Shown here: piece by piece, positions 1-4,656 of the stretch
Layout: each line of letters begins with the position of its first letter
How positions within the stretch are numbered: the first letter of the stretch is position 1
DNA from: Candidatus Pacearchaeota archaeon
Lineage (GTDB): Archaea > Nanobdellota > Nanobdellia > Pacearchaeales > GW2011-AR1
Direction: 5' to 3'
Assembly (NCBI GenBank): GCA_002688335.1
Contig: NZCQ01000014.1
Coordinates: 1 to 6,244, forward strand
DNA length: 6,244 nt
Position numbers and translations under genes: made by a program
Notes under the pieces: generated by a model
The model's database searches: none
Told to the model about the DNA's origin: nothing
What the model saw: only the letters and a program-made list of their open reading frames with translations

Positions 1-68
1 AGGGGGATTTGAACCCCCGACACCCGGCTTAAAAGGCCGGTGCTCTAACCAGACTGAGCTACGGAGCC
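1..68 (-). tRNA. tRNA-Lys(UUU), 3' end cut by window edge
   Basis: On the minus strand the sequence folds as a tRNA. It has the 5' acceptor strand GGCTCCG, a D arm GCTC/GAGC, an anticodon stem CCGGC/GCCGG closing the loop CTTTTAA (anticodon TTT, lysine), a 5-nt variable loop and a T arm GGGGG/CCCCC around TTCAAAT. The 3' acceptor strand (expected close to CGGAGCC) and the discriminator base lie outside the window, so the gene is partial only because of the window edge. No intron is visible in the anticodon loop. It follows folA in the same direction, about 96 nt downstream. Confidence 0.95.
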
Positions 69-79
69 ATACTCCATAA

Positions 80-95
80 CCATAATTAATTATGG
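80..95 (-). promoter_or_regulatory. AT-rich palindrome upstream of tRNA-Lys, possible promoter
   Basis: Positions 80-95 read CCATAATTAATTATGG, a perfect 16-bp palindrome. A second inverted repeat surrounds it: ACTCCATAA at 71-79 and TTATGGAGT at 90-98. It starts 12 nt upstream of the tRNA 5' end, and its AT-rich core lies roughly where an archaeal TATA element for the tRNA would be. Whether it is a promoter, an operator or a hairpin in the leader of the tRNA precursor cannot be decided from sequence. Confidence 0.35.
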
Positions 96-130
96 AGTTG
101 TTAACTGACAAATCAACTAACAATTTTCAA

Positions 131-160
131 TTTAAAAAGTTTTGTGGAATATAAACCACA
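131..160 (-). terminator. hairpin plus T-run after folA
   Basis: Just downstream of the folA stop, the minus strand reads TGTGG, an 8-nt loop, CCACA (positions 160 to 143), then AAAC and five T residues (138-134). A short stem followed by a T-run fits termination of the thyA-folA transcript before the tRNA gene. Archaea rely mainly on the T-run, and the 5-bp stem is weak, so the call is moderate. Confidence 0.4.
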
Positions 161-164
161 CTCT

Positions 165-647
165 CTAAACTGCACGAGCATAACTTAAAAAAGAATATTC
201 CAAACTATCTTCAGTTACTTCATCTTTCCTACTACGCAACACCCATTCATCCCAATTAACACCTGGAAAAAAGACATTCCCTTCAAATTCTTCATGAACT
301 CGAGTTATCTCCATCCTATCAACATAAGGCAAAAATGATTCGTAAACTCTAAAACCTCCCGCAACAAAAGCGTCCCCTTCTCCAGCAAATCCCAAGGCTT
401 CCTCAATCGTCCTAGCTGAATAAACTCCACCCTCCTTAAAATCACTAGACAAAACTATATTCTTCCTATCAGCCAAGGGCCTAAACCTCCTAGGAATAGA
501 TTCATAAGTCCTCCTCCCCATTATCACCGGATGATTAAGAGTAAGCTTCTTAAATCTCTTCAAATCTTCTGGAATCTTCCAAGGAAGGTCTCCGTCATTA
601 CCAATAACATTATTCTCAGATATCGCAGCTATTAATATCAAACTCAT
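165..647 (-). CDS. folA: dihydrofolate reductase
   Basis: Reduces 7,8-dihydrofolate to tetrahydrofolate with NADPH in the cytosol, replacing the folate oxidised by thymidylate synthase. The 160-aa length is normal for bacterial-type FolA. Visible motifs are NNVIG (residues 12-16) and LPW (21-23), followed by PEDLKRFK, in which Asp28 aligns with the substrate-protonating Asp27 of E. coli. Next come VIMGRRTYESI with the usual MGR cofactor segment, RKNIVLS, and the AGG-RVYE-FLP nucleotide-binding segment around residues 96-107. FFPGVNWDEW near the C-terminus is also typical. The ATG shares one base with the thyA stop (TAATG), so the two genes are almost certainly co-transcribed and translationally coupled. 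Nothing looks degraded. Confidence 0.96.
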   Translation of the reverse strand: MSLILIAAISENNVIGNDGDLPWKIPEDLKRFKKLTLNHPVIMGRRTYESIPRRFRPLADRKNIVLSSDFKEGGVYSARTIEEALGFAGEGDAFVAGGFRVYESFLPYVDRMEITRVHEEFEGNVFFPGVNWDEWVLRSRKDEVTEDSLEYSFLSYARAV

Positions 648-1756
648 TACACTGCCATCTTCCTCCTTATCGCAGGAGCAGGATCATATCCCGTAAGCTT
701 AAAATCATCTATTGTAAGTTCATCATATGGCCTTTTAGCAATTTCCAATTTAGGAAGTTCCCTAGGTTCTCTTGACAATTGTTTTATTATGGCAGTCACA
801 TGATCATAACTATGGCCCCCCTTTAATTCATTTCCATCACTATCTAATTCGGGAGGTGCTGCATCATTAATCCAATCAAGAACCTCTAGATAACTCTCGG
901 GATCCTTAGCTCTCCTTACTTGCTCTTGCAATCTTTCTAGATTATCACCATACCAACTACCTCTTTCTCCAGAACCACAATAAAAATGAGAGTCGCCAAA
1001 AACATGGGAGAATCTTCTCGCTTCCAATCCCGTTTCATGAGCAACTATATGGGTAAGGGCAGCATAGCTTGCAATATTAAATGGAACCCCTAGAAACTGA
1101 TCGCAACTTCTCTGATACATTTGTATGTCCAAAACCTCTCCGTCTGAATTCGATTGATAAAGTATATGGCAAGGTTCAAGAGCCATCTTTGGTAAATCTC
1201 CAGGATTCCAAGCAGTAATTAAATTCTTCTTACTGGTCGGTTTTCTTCTTAAGGTATCTATAAATCTATCAAGCTGATCAACACTAACAATCTCCCCATT
1301 TTCACCAACAGATTTCCAATTCCTCCATTGAGCACCATATACCGGACCTAACCCCCCCCACCTAGAAGCAAAATCTTCATCCTCCTTTATTCTTTGTCCA
1401 TACTCTTTTAATACCTTATTCCAATCAGAGGAATATTTTACAAGATCTTTTGGGAAAATATCCTCTCTAATCATACCATCTAAATTATGATTAAAGGCAT
1501 CTGTATTCCAAATAGAAACTCCATTATCAACCAAATATTTTACATTCGTCCCCCCCCTCATAAACCATAACAATTCATGAATCACAGAACCCAATTTAAC
1601 TTCCTTAGTTGTTACAAAAGGAAACCCCTCTCTAAGATCATACTCGTTTCTGTATCCAAACAAAGATATAATGGGCACACCCTTACTCCCTCCTTTAAAT
1701 AATGAACTAGAAGAAGTCAATATTTCCTTAGAATGTTCCAGATATTGTTTCACCAT
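647..1756 (-). CDS. thyA: thymidylate synthase (ThyA type, extended)
   Basis: Methylates dUMP to dTMP with 5,10-methylene-tetrahydrofolate. The catalytic Cys196 is in LEPCH, the QRSCD motif gives Arg216 and Asp219, PFNIASY gives Asn227 (the dUMP-selective residue), and DSHFY gives His257 and Tyr259. The GLGPVYGAQWRNW segment is intact, and the C-terminus ends in a short hydrophobic tail (MAV). At 369 aa it is about 100 aa longer than E. coli ThyA (264 aa). One insertion (about residues 86-134) resembles the small domain of the Lactobacillus casei enzyme. A second (about 260-322) lies between Tyr259 and QLSREP, and from memory resembles haloarchaeal homologues. Two features are odd: the pair equivalent to E. 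coli Arg126/Arg127 reads Lys176-Lys177, and the usual DRTGTGT loop reads KGGSKGV, so the Arg21 equivalent is missing. It has its own box A and overlaps folA by 1 nt. Confidence 0.96.
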   Translation of the reverse strand: MVKQYLEHSKEILTSSSSLFKGGSKGVPIISLFGYRNEYDLREGFPFVTTKEVKLGSVIHELLWFMRGGTNVKYLVDNGVSIWNTDAFNHNLDGMIREDIFPKDLVKYSSDWNKVLKEYGQRIKEDEDFASRWGGLGPVYGAQWRNWKSVGENGEIVSVDQLDRFIDTLRRKPTSKKNLITAWNPGDLPKMALEPCHILYQSNSDGEVLDIQMYQRSCDQFLGVPFNIASYAALTHIVAHETGLEARRFSHVFGDSHFYCGSGERGSWYGDNLERLQEQVRRAKDPESYLEVLDWINDAAPPELDSDGNELKGGHSYDHVTAIIKQLSREPRELPKLEIAKRPYDELTIDDFKLTGYDPAPAIRRKMAV

Positions 1757-1791
1757 TTTATCAAACTCTTAAGACAAAAAAATATCTTTAT

Positions 1792-1803
1792 CTTATAAAT
1801 ATG
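1792..1803 (-). promoter_or_regulatory. box A (TATA) for thyA-folA
   Basis: The minus strand reads ATATTTATAAGA about 36 nt upstream of the thyA ATG. A start site about 25 nt downstream would leave a leader of roughly 15-20 nt. There is no Shine-Dalgarno motif before the ATG (the preceding bases are GATAAA). This suggests that thyA-folA can be transcribed separately from the genes upstream. Confidence 0.5.
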
Positions 1804-1823
1804 ATTATCATCAAAACTATTTA

Positions 1824-2183
1824 TTAGGATTTCAGATTAACACTAGCAAGCTCTAAAGCATTAATGAGATTTCCTTTCAAAGGTTCTGGAATCCCTTCAT
1901 AGCCAAATGCGCTCGTTTCTTCAACATAACCTGTTATGTGCTGAAGGGCCCCCGGATTGTTTGCCTTTTGGATTCTTGCCGTTAGATTATGCCCATGAAT
2001 CCTCACATTCATCGAAGAGGCTGACTGGGGTCTTTCCATATTTTCATACAATTCAAACTTGTAACATGAATCATCAGGATCATCAACCCTTCCGACAACA
2101 AAACTCCATCCTTCTAAACCAATAGAATACCTCCCACTATCGACCCTTTCCCATCTTATTTCATCGACACCGCATTCACCCAT
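1824..2183 (-). CDS. hypothetical protein between the DCD/DUT gene and thyA
   Basis: I do not recognise this 119-aa protein. It is soluble in appearance: no signal peptide, no membrane segment and no cysteine cluster (Cys4 and Cys40 only). The first half is rich in acidic and aromatic residues (repeated WE/GW and a DDPDDS stretch at 34-39), and the middle is polar with MNVRIHGHN (58-66). The C-terminal third, from GYEGIPEPLKGNLINALELA, looks helical. The chosen ATG is 4 nt after the stop of the upstream gene. The frame stays open for 31 more codons upstream, but that part is the out-of-frame C-terminus of the upstream gene, which matches its own family there. A GTG at 2204, just after AGGAG, is an alternative start giving a 17-nt overlap. 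Its position inside a thymidylate cluster suggests, but does not show, a link to nucleotide metabolism. Confidence 0.65.
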   Translation of the reverse strand: MGECGVDEIRWERVDSGRYSIGLEGWSFVVGRVDDPDDSCYKFELYENMERPQSASSMNVRIHGHNLTARIQKANNPGALQHITGYVEETSAFGYEGIPEPLKGNLINALELASVNLKS

Positions 2184-2187
2184 CTTA

Positions 2188-2724
2188 TCAAACTTGTATC
2201 TCACTCTCTCCTTGAGTAGATACTCTGCCCCCTTGCCACTGCCCCCTATAAGCAGAAACATTTTCTGAAGTGTCAAAGAACACTATATGAACAAATCTTG
2301 TTCCAAGCTCTATTTTAAAATCATTATTTCCCATGTTTTTCAAACCAAAAGTCAACTCTCCTCGATATCCAGGATTTGCTGTTGCAGTAAATAAGGCTAT
2401 CCCACTTCTTTGCAAGGTTGATCGAGGTCTAAATATAGCAGCTATATTATCTGGCAAGTTAACCTTCTCAATTGTTTTTACAAGAAAATAATCTCCGGGT
2501 TTAATAATGATATCTTTATGATCTTCAATCCTGGCAATTGATTCCACCTCTGGAGTAAACCTTTCAGTAACTCCCAAAAAAGAATCTCCATCCTTTATTT
2601 TAAAAATTTCCCCCAATCTCAAATCAAATCCAGAACCCTCCGGATTCTCCAACTCTCTTTCAGACAAATCCTCAACAAGCCTATTCTCGTGAACCAATTG
2701 CAAAAGTCTTTTTGAACCTAACAT
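2188..2724 (-). CDS. dCTP deaminase/dUTPase superfamily protein, atypical active site
   Basis: Members of this trimeric beta-barrel superfamily deaminate dCTP and/or hydrolyse dUTP to supply dUMP for thymidylate synthase. The family is shown by SGFDLRLG (residues 31-38), the PGDYFLVKTIEKVNLPDNI strand (76-94), the phosphate-binding signature RPRSTLQRSG (99-108), NPGYRGELTFGLKN (117-130), the GTRF strand and a C-terminal YRGQWQGGRV (159-168). The 178-aa length fits. Two positions are unusual by eye alignment. Gly127 falls where deaminases have the catalytic Glu (TLE in the family, TFG here), and Asn117 falls where the D-x-G-Y aspartate normally lies. Arg101, Ser102 and Arg106 are kept. It may be a distinct dUTPase-like subfamily rather than a true dCTP deaminase, so I give no gene symbol. 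The ATG is only about 25 nt from a strong box A. The next gene starts 4 nt after its stop. Confidence 0.85.
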   Translation of the reverse strand: MLGSKRLLQLVHENRLVEDLSERELENPEGSGFDLRLGEIFKIKDGDSFLGVTERFTPEVESIARIEDHKDIIIKPGDYFLVKTIEKVNLPDNIAAIFRPRSTLQRSGIALFTATANPGYRGELTFGLKNMGNNDFKIELGTRFVHIVFFDTSENVSAYRGQWQGGRVSTQGESEIQV

Positions 2725-2748
2725 CTTTTTTATTTATTAATTAAGCGA

Positions 2749-2760
2749 GTATATAAATAT
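2749..2760 (-). promoter_or_regulatory. box A (TATA) for the DCD/DUT-family gene
   Basis: The minus strand reads ATATTTATATAC, ending about 25 nt before the ATG at 2724. That spacing predicts a transcript with a leader of only a few bases, fitting the lack of any Shine-Dalgarno sequence (the bases before the ATG are AATAAAAAAG). The 55-nt gap to the thioredoxin stop therefore probably holds an independent promoter. Confidence 0.55.
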
Positions 2761-2779
2761 TATTGAGCTAAGAATAGAA

Positions 2780-3112
2780 TTATCCCAAATACCCTCTAAT
2801 CTTACTCTCGATATCTTCAGCAGTTTGATTCCCAATCAATCTATCAACTTCCTTGCCATCCTTAAACAAGATCATGCAAGGAATACTAGAAATCCCATAT
2901 TTTCCAGCCAAGATTTTATTATCATCAACATTAACCTTAACAAACTTAACCTCTTTAATCTCCTCAGCCAACTCCTCAATAACCGGAGACAACATCAAAC
3001 AAGGCATACACCATTCAGCAAAGAAATCAACTAAGACAAGTTTATGTCCATTGGCAATAATCTCGTCAAATTCTTTATCTGTAATCTCAAGAGCTGATTC
3101 GTTTTTTTCCAT
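2780..3112 (-). CDS. trxA: thioredoxin
   Basis: A cytosolic disulfide reductase of 110 aa, the standard size for a single thioredoxin domain with no signal peptide. Visible landmarks are VLVDFFAEWCMPC (26-38) with the redox pair Cys35/Cys38, then VKFVKVNVDDN (55-65), YGISSIP with the cis-proline Pro78, and a typical LFKDGKEV..LIG strand pair (82-94). The active site is WCMPC rather than the usual WCGPC. The residue after the cis-proline is Cys79, where thioredoxins usually have Thr or Val, giving a third cysteine near the active site. It could reduce ribonucleotide reductase or other thiol enzymes, but no partner reductase lies in the window. It has its own promoter with a dyad. It is the first gene of the minus-strand group, separated by 55 nt from the next. 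Confidence 0.94.
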   Translation of the reverse strand: MEKNESALEITDKEFDEIIANGHKLVLVDFFAEWCMPCLMLSPVIEELAEEIKEVKFVKVNVDDNKILAGKYGISSIPCMILFKDGKEVDRLIGNQTAEDIESKIRGYLG

Positions 3113-3151
3113 TTTTTATCCAAGACACCACCACTGTTTTTTAGATAATCC

Positions 3152-3176
3152 ATTGGTAAAGTTACCAATTATAAGT
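3152..3176 (-). promoter_or_regulatory. thioredoxin promoter with operator-like dyad
   Basis: Positions 3152-3169 form an inverted repeat ATTGGTAA-AG-TTACCAAT (8-bp arms, 2-nt spacer). On the minus strand it is preceded and partly overlapped by the TATA-like run CTTATAAT (3168-3175). If that is box A, the start site would be near 3145 and the dyad would lie between the TATA element and the start site, a common place for archaeal repressors. The resulting leader to the thioredoxin ATG is about 30 nt, without a Shine-Dalgarno motif. Confidence 0.5.
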
Positions 3177-3210
3177 TAATAAATGTTTTTATGCATTAAT
3201 TTAAAGCTTA

Positions 3211-3330
3211 TTCAACGTAAACTTTTGCGTTTTACACTTAATTTGCTGCAAAAGTTTCCTGCCTGAACTTTTGTTGAATCCCTTTGTAAACTCCCAAAGT
3301 CCAGGATGAAAACGCAAAAGTTCAGTCAAC
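3211..3330. repeat. cluster of AACTTTTG(C) inverted repeats
   Basis: The 9-mer AACTTTTGC or its complement occurs at 3220-3228 (+), 3248-3256 (-) and 3314-3322 (-), and an 8-base version (followed by T) at 3266-3273 (+). Longer pairings are perfect: AACTTTTGCGTTTT (3220-3233) against 3309-3322 (14 bp), and CTGAACTTTTG (3263-3273) against 3315-3325 (11 bp). TTCAAC (3211-3216) pairs with GTTGAA (3273-3278), and a small CTTTG/CAAAG hairpin (3282-3299) sits inside. The cluster lies between the thioredoxin promoter and a rightward box A. It could be an array of protein-binding sites or a structured RNA. No coding frame of note runs through it. Confidence 0.6.
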
Positions 3331-3335
3331 AAAAT

Positions 3336-3345
3336 CTTTATAAAC
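3336..3345 (+). promoter_or_regulatory. box A (TATA), rightward
   Basis: CTTTATAAAC is a close match to the archaeal box A, preceded by an A-rich stretch (AAAAT) that could serve as BRE. A start site near 3365 is expected. A transcript from here would contain a leader of about 175 nt with hairpins and a mini-ORF before the GTG at 3541. The nearest copy of the inverted-repeat motif ends about 10 nt upstream. Confidence 0.5.
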
Positions 3346-3372
3346 AAAAAGAGGTTTCCAATCGTTCATTAA

Positions 3373-3404
3373 AAGTGTAAAAATAATCCAAAATTATCAC
3401 ACTT
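3373..3404 (+). other. hairpin 1 of the 3365-3540 leader
   Basis: AAGTGT (3373-3378) pairs with ACACTT (3399-3404), and ATAAT (3383-3387) pairs with ATTAT (3393-3397) around a CCAAA loop, with an asymmetric internal loop of As between them. It lies right after the predicted start site. The stem is AT-rich and therefore weak. Confidence 0.35.
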
Positions 3405-3427
3405 CTAGTAAATTTAGAATAAATAAA

Positions 3428-3511
3428 ATGACAAAAAGAAATATAAAATCAAAAAAACGATGGCGTACCACACCTTTTAAGGTGTGGTTTGTTACGGCGC
3501 CTCGTTTTTAG
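3428..3511 (+). CDS. possible 27-aa leader peptide
   Basis: A 27-codon ORF, MTKRNIKSKKRWRTTPFKVWF followed by VTAPRF, begins at an ATG with no Shine-Dalgarno motif, about 60 nt after the predicted start site, and ends in TAG. The N-terminal half is strongly basic. The second half has two Trp and three Phe codons (all TTT). The coding region spans all of the second leader hairpin, so translation would melt that structure. It may be a leader peptide or simply a chance ORF in an AT-rich spacer, and there is no homology I recognise. Confidence 0.25.
   Translation: MTKRNIKSKKRWRTTPFKVWFVTAPRF
3453..3509 (+). other. compound hairpin 2 of the leader
   Basis: Outer stem AAAAACGA (3453-3460) pairs with TCGTTTTT (3502-3509). 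A middle helix GGC-GTA (3462-3467) pairs with TAC and GCC (3493-3501), with a GGC bulge. As an alternative use of A3467, the inner stem is ACCACACC (3467-3474) with GGTGTGGT (3481-3488) around a TTTTAA loop. The GC-rich inner parts stand out in an otherwise AT-rich spacer. The end in five Ts also resembles a terminator, so an attenuator-like role is possible. Confidence 0.5.
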
Positions 3512-3517
3512 GATCCC

Positions 3518-3561
3518 GAGGAATCATCACACACTAAAGTGTGTGGTTATCTCAATTCCTC
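3518..3561 (+). other. hairpin 3, covering the GTG start
   Basis: Outer stem GAGGAAT (3518-3524) pairs with ATTCCTC (3555-3561). The inner stem CACACAC (3528-3534) pairs with GTGTGTG (3539-3545) around a TAAA loop. The inner 3' arm contains the only possible start codon, GTG at 3541, of the following gene, so in the folded RNA the start would be hidden. Confidence 0.5.
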
Positions 3562-4035
3562 AGATATCCAAATAAACTTACATATTTCACAGAAGATAAC
3601 AAACCATTAGCCGCAATTGGAAAGGCAACAATTGGAGAATTCTCTCATCTAAAACATTTTCCATATGTCTCTCCCTTAATTGAAGAAGTTGGTCTCCTCT
3701 CGAAATTTACAGTTCCGGGATTTACAAATCTTCCCGACTTATGGGTTTTTGATTTACAAACCCCTTTAACCAGAAAGGATCCTGGAAAACACTTCAACAG
3801 TTCAGGCATAAAACTAATAAAGATGATCGGTGAGGTCTACGGAAATGCTGGAATTGAATCTGCCCCAATGATTCTCTATACTGGAACTGAATATGAAATA
3901 GTTAAACAGATTGCAATGCAAGAAGGAGGCTGTTCATTACTAAACCGCTTTTCTTATATAAGTAAAGGTCTTGATGGAGGAATTGGAGCACTAATGGATA
4001 AAGTTGATGAACACCTTAGTAACCCTGCAGCTTAA
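3541..4035 (+). CDS. single-domain receiver-like (CheY-fold) protein, divergent
   Basis: This 164-aa protein has the landmarks of a response-regulator receiver domain in order. There is an acidic pair in LTYFTEDN (Glu18/Asp19), a phosphoacceptor-like Asp71 in PDLWVFDLQTP, Thr114 in PMILYTG, and Lys142 in YISKG. Spacing is longer than in CheY, chiefly before Asp71 and between Asp71 and Thr114. No output domain follows, and no histidine kinase is in the window. The region 24-60 has no family resemblance I can name. The only start in frame is GTG at 3541, since a stop lies at 3535, and it has no Shine-Dalgarno motif and lies in a hairpin. It could therefore also be a 5'-truncated gene whose real start was lost. 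It is 46 nt upstream of the Taw3 gene on the same strand. The receiver call rests on motif order only. Confidence 0.55.
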   Translation: MWLSQFLRYPNKLTYFTEDNKPLAAIGKATIGEFSHLKHFPYVSPLIEEVGLLSKFTVPGFTNLPDLWVFDLQTPLTRKDPGKHFNSSGIKLIKMIGEVYGNAGIESAPMILYTGTEYEIVKQIAMQEGGCSLLNRFSYISKGLDGGIGALMDKVDEHLSNPAA

Positions 4036-4050
4036 TCTCATCTCACAATA

Positions 4051-4060
4051 TATTTTAATA
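4051..4060 (+). promoter_or_regulatory. possible box A for the Taw3 gene
   Basis: TATTTTAATA is centred about 26 nt upstream of the ATG at 4082, the spacing expected for a leaderless archaeal transcript. It is a weaker match to the consensus than the element at 4657-4666. Co-transcription with the upstream receiver-like gene is not excluded. Confidence 0.35.
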
Positions 4061-4081
4061 CTCCTCCTAACATATAATTCT

Positions 4082-4642
4082 ATGAACACATTCGAACAAT
4101 CAAAGAAAAGATCTCTAACAAAAACTGACAAATCAAACATAGGCAGCTGGGACGCAAAAATTAAACCTCTCTGCAAAGAGATAAACAAAACAAAAAACTA
4201 TTACACAACAAGCTCTTGTTCAGGAAGAATAGTTTTAATTAAATCAACAAAAAAGAAAGTAGAAAATGTTTTTATTTTTAGAACCCACAACAAAACCAAA
4301 CCAAAAGAATTAAAAGAAACAATTGACAAGGAAAAAGAAAATCAAGACGTTGATTTTCAACAAACACCTTGCATTCTTCATGTAGCCTGCCTAACAATAG
4401 AAGATGCATTTGAATTAATTAACAAAGCAAAGCTTGCAGGTTGGAAAAGATCTGGAATTATATCATCATCAAAAGGAAAAATAGTAGTGGAACTCCAAAG
4501 CACAGAATCCATCAGCTTCCCAATAGTAAGAAACAAAAAACAAATAATAGATGATAACTTCCTGAAAATAACAATCAAAGAAGCAAATGAAAAGCTAGAA
4601 AGATGTTGGGATAAGATCGAGAGGTTGAAGAGATCTATTTGA
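4082..4642 (+). CDS. taw3: wyosine tRNA(Phe) N4-methyltransferase Taw3/TYW3
   Basis: Taw3/TYW3 uses S-adenosylmethionine to methylate N4 of the tricyclic wyosine-type base at position 37 of tRNA(Phe), which keeps the reading frame at Phe codons. The 186-aa protein shows the family's hallmarks: a D-K-S-x-x-G-x-W-D N-terminal region (16-24), the near-invariant YYTTSSCSGRI (40-50), PCILHVACLTIEDAFELINKAKLAGWKRSGI (96-126), and a strand KIVVELQSTESISFPI (133-148), followed by a charged helix that ends the protein. The region 54-92 is very rich in Lys and Glu. The frame is open for 26 codons upstream, but those overlap the previous gene and show no family match, so the ATG at 4082 is preferred. 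It also has box A at leaderless distance. Other wyosine genes (taw1, taw2, trm5) are not in the window. Confidence 0.9.
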   Translation: MNTFEQSKKRSLTKTDKSNIGSWDAKIKPLCKEINKTKNYYTTSSCSGRIVLIKSTKKKVENVFIFRTHNKTKPKELKETIDKEKENQDVDFQQTPCILHVACLTIEDAFELINKAKLAGWKRSGIISSSKGKIVVELQSTESISFPIVRNKKQIIDDNFLKITIKEANEKLERCWDKIERLKRSI

Positions 4643-4656
4643 AGACCAGTAACAAT

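Noticed and set aside
2184..2276. N-terminal extension of the small unknown protein with a P-loop-like GGSGKG segment
   Set aside because: This stretch is the out-of-frame translation of the C-terminus of the DCD/DUT-family gene, which matches its family in its own frame (YRGQWQGGRV). The P-loop resemblance is a frame artefact.
2825..3179. Plus-strand open frames opposite the thioredoxin gene
   Set aside because: Their composition is that of the reverse complement of a coding sequence. They show no motif and the thioredoxin frame explains the region.
3220..3330. C/D box guide RNA
   Set aside because: A CTGA and a GATGA occur, but in the wrong order on the plus strand and without a paired C'/D' set, so the signature is not supported.
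3211..3561. CRISPR array
   Set aside because: The repeats are short, alternate in orientation and are unevenly spaced, and there is no regular repeat-spacer pattern and no cas gene.
4004..4081. Upstream extension of the Taw3 gene starting at 4004
   Set aside because: It overlaps the end of the receiver-like gene, lacks family similarity, and the ATG at 4082 fits both the family N-terminus and a box A at leaderless distance.
3991..4188. Minus-strand open frame across the receiver/Taw3 junction
   Set aside because: Shadow of two genes with clear features on the other strand. It has no motif and no promoter.
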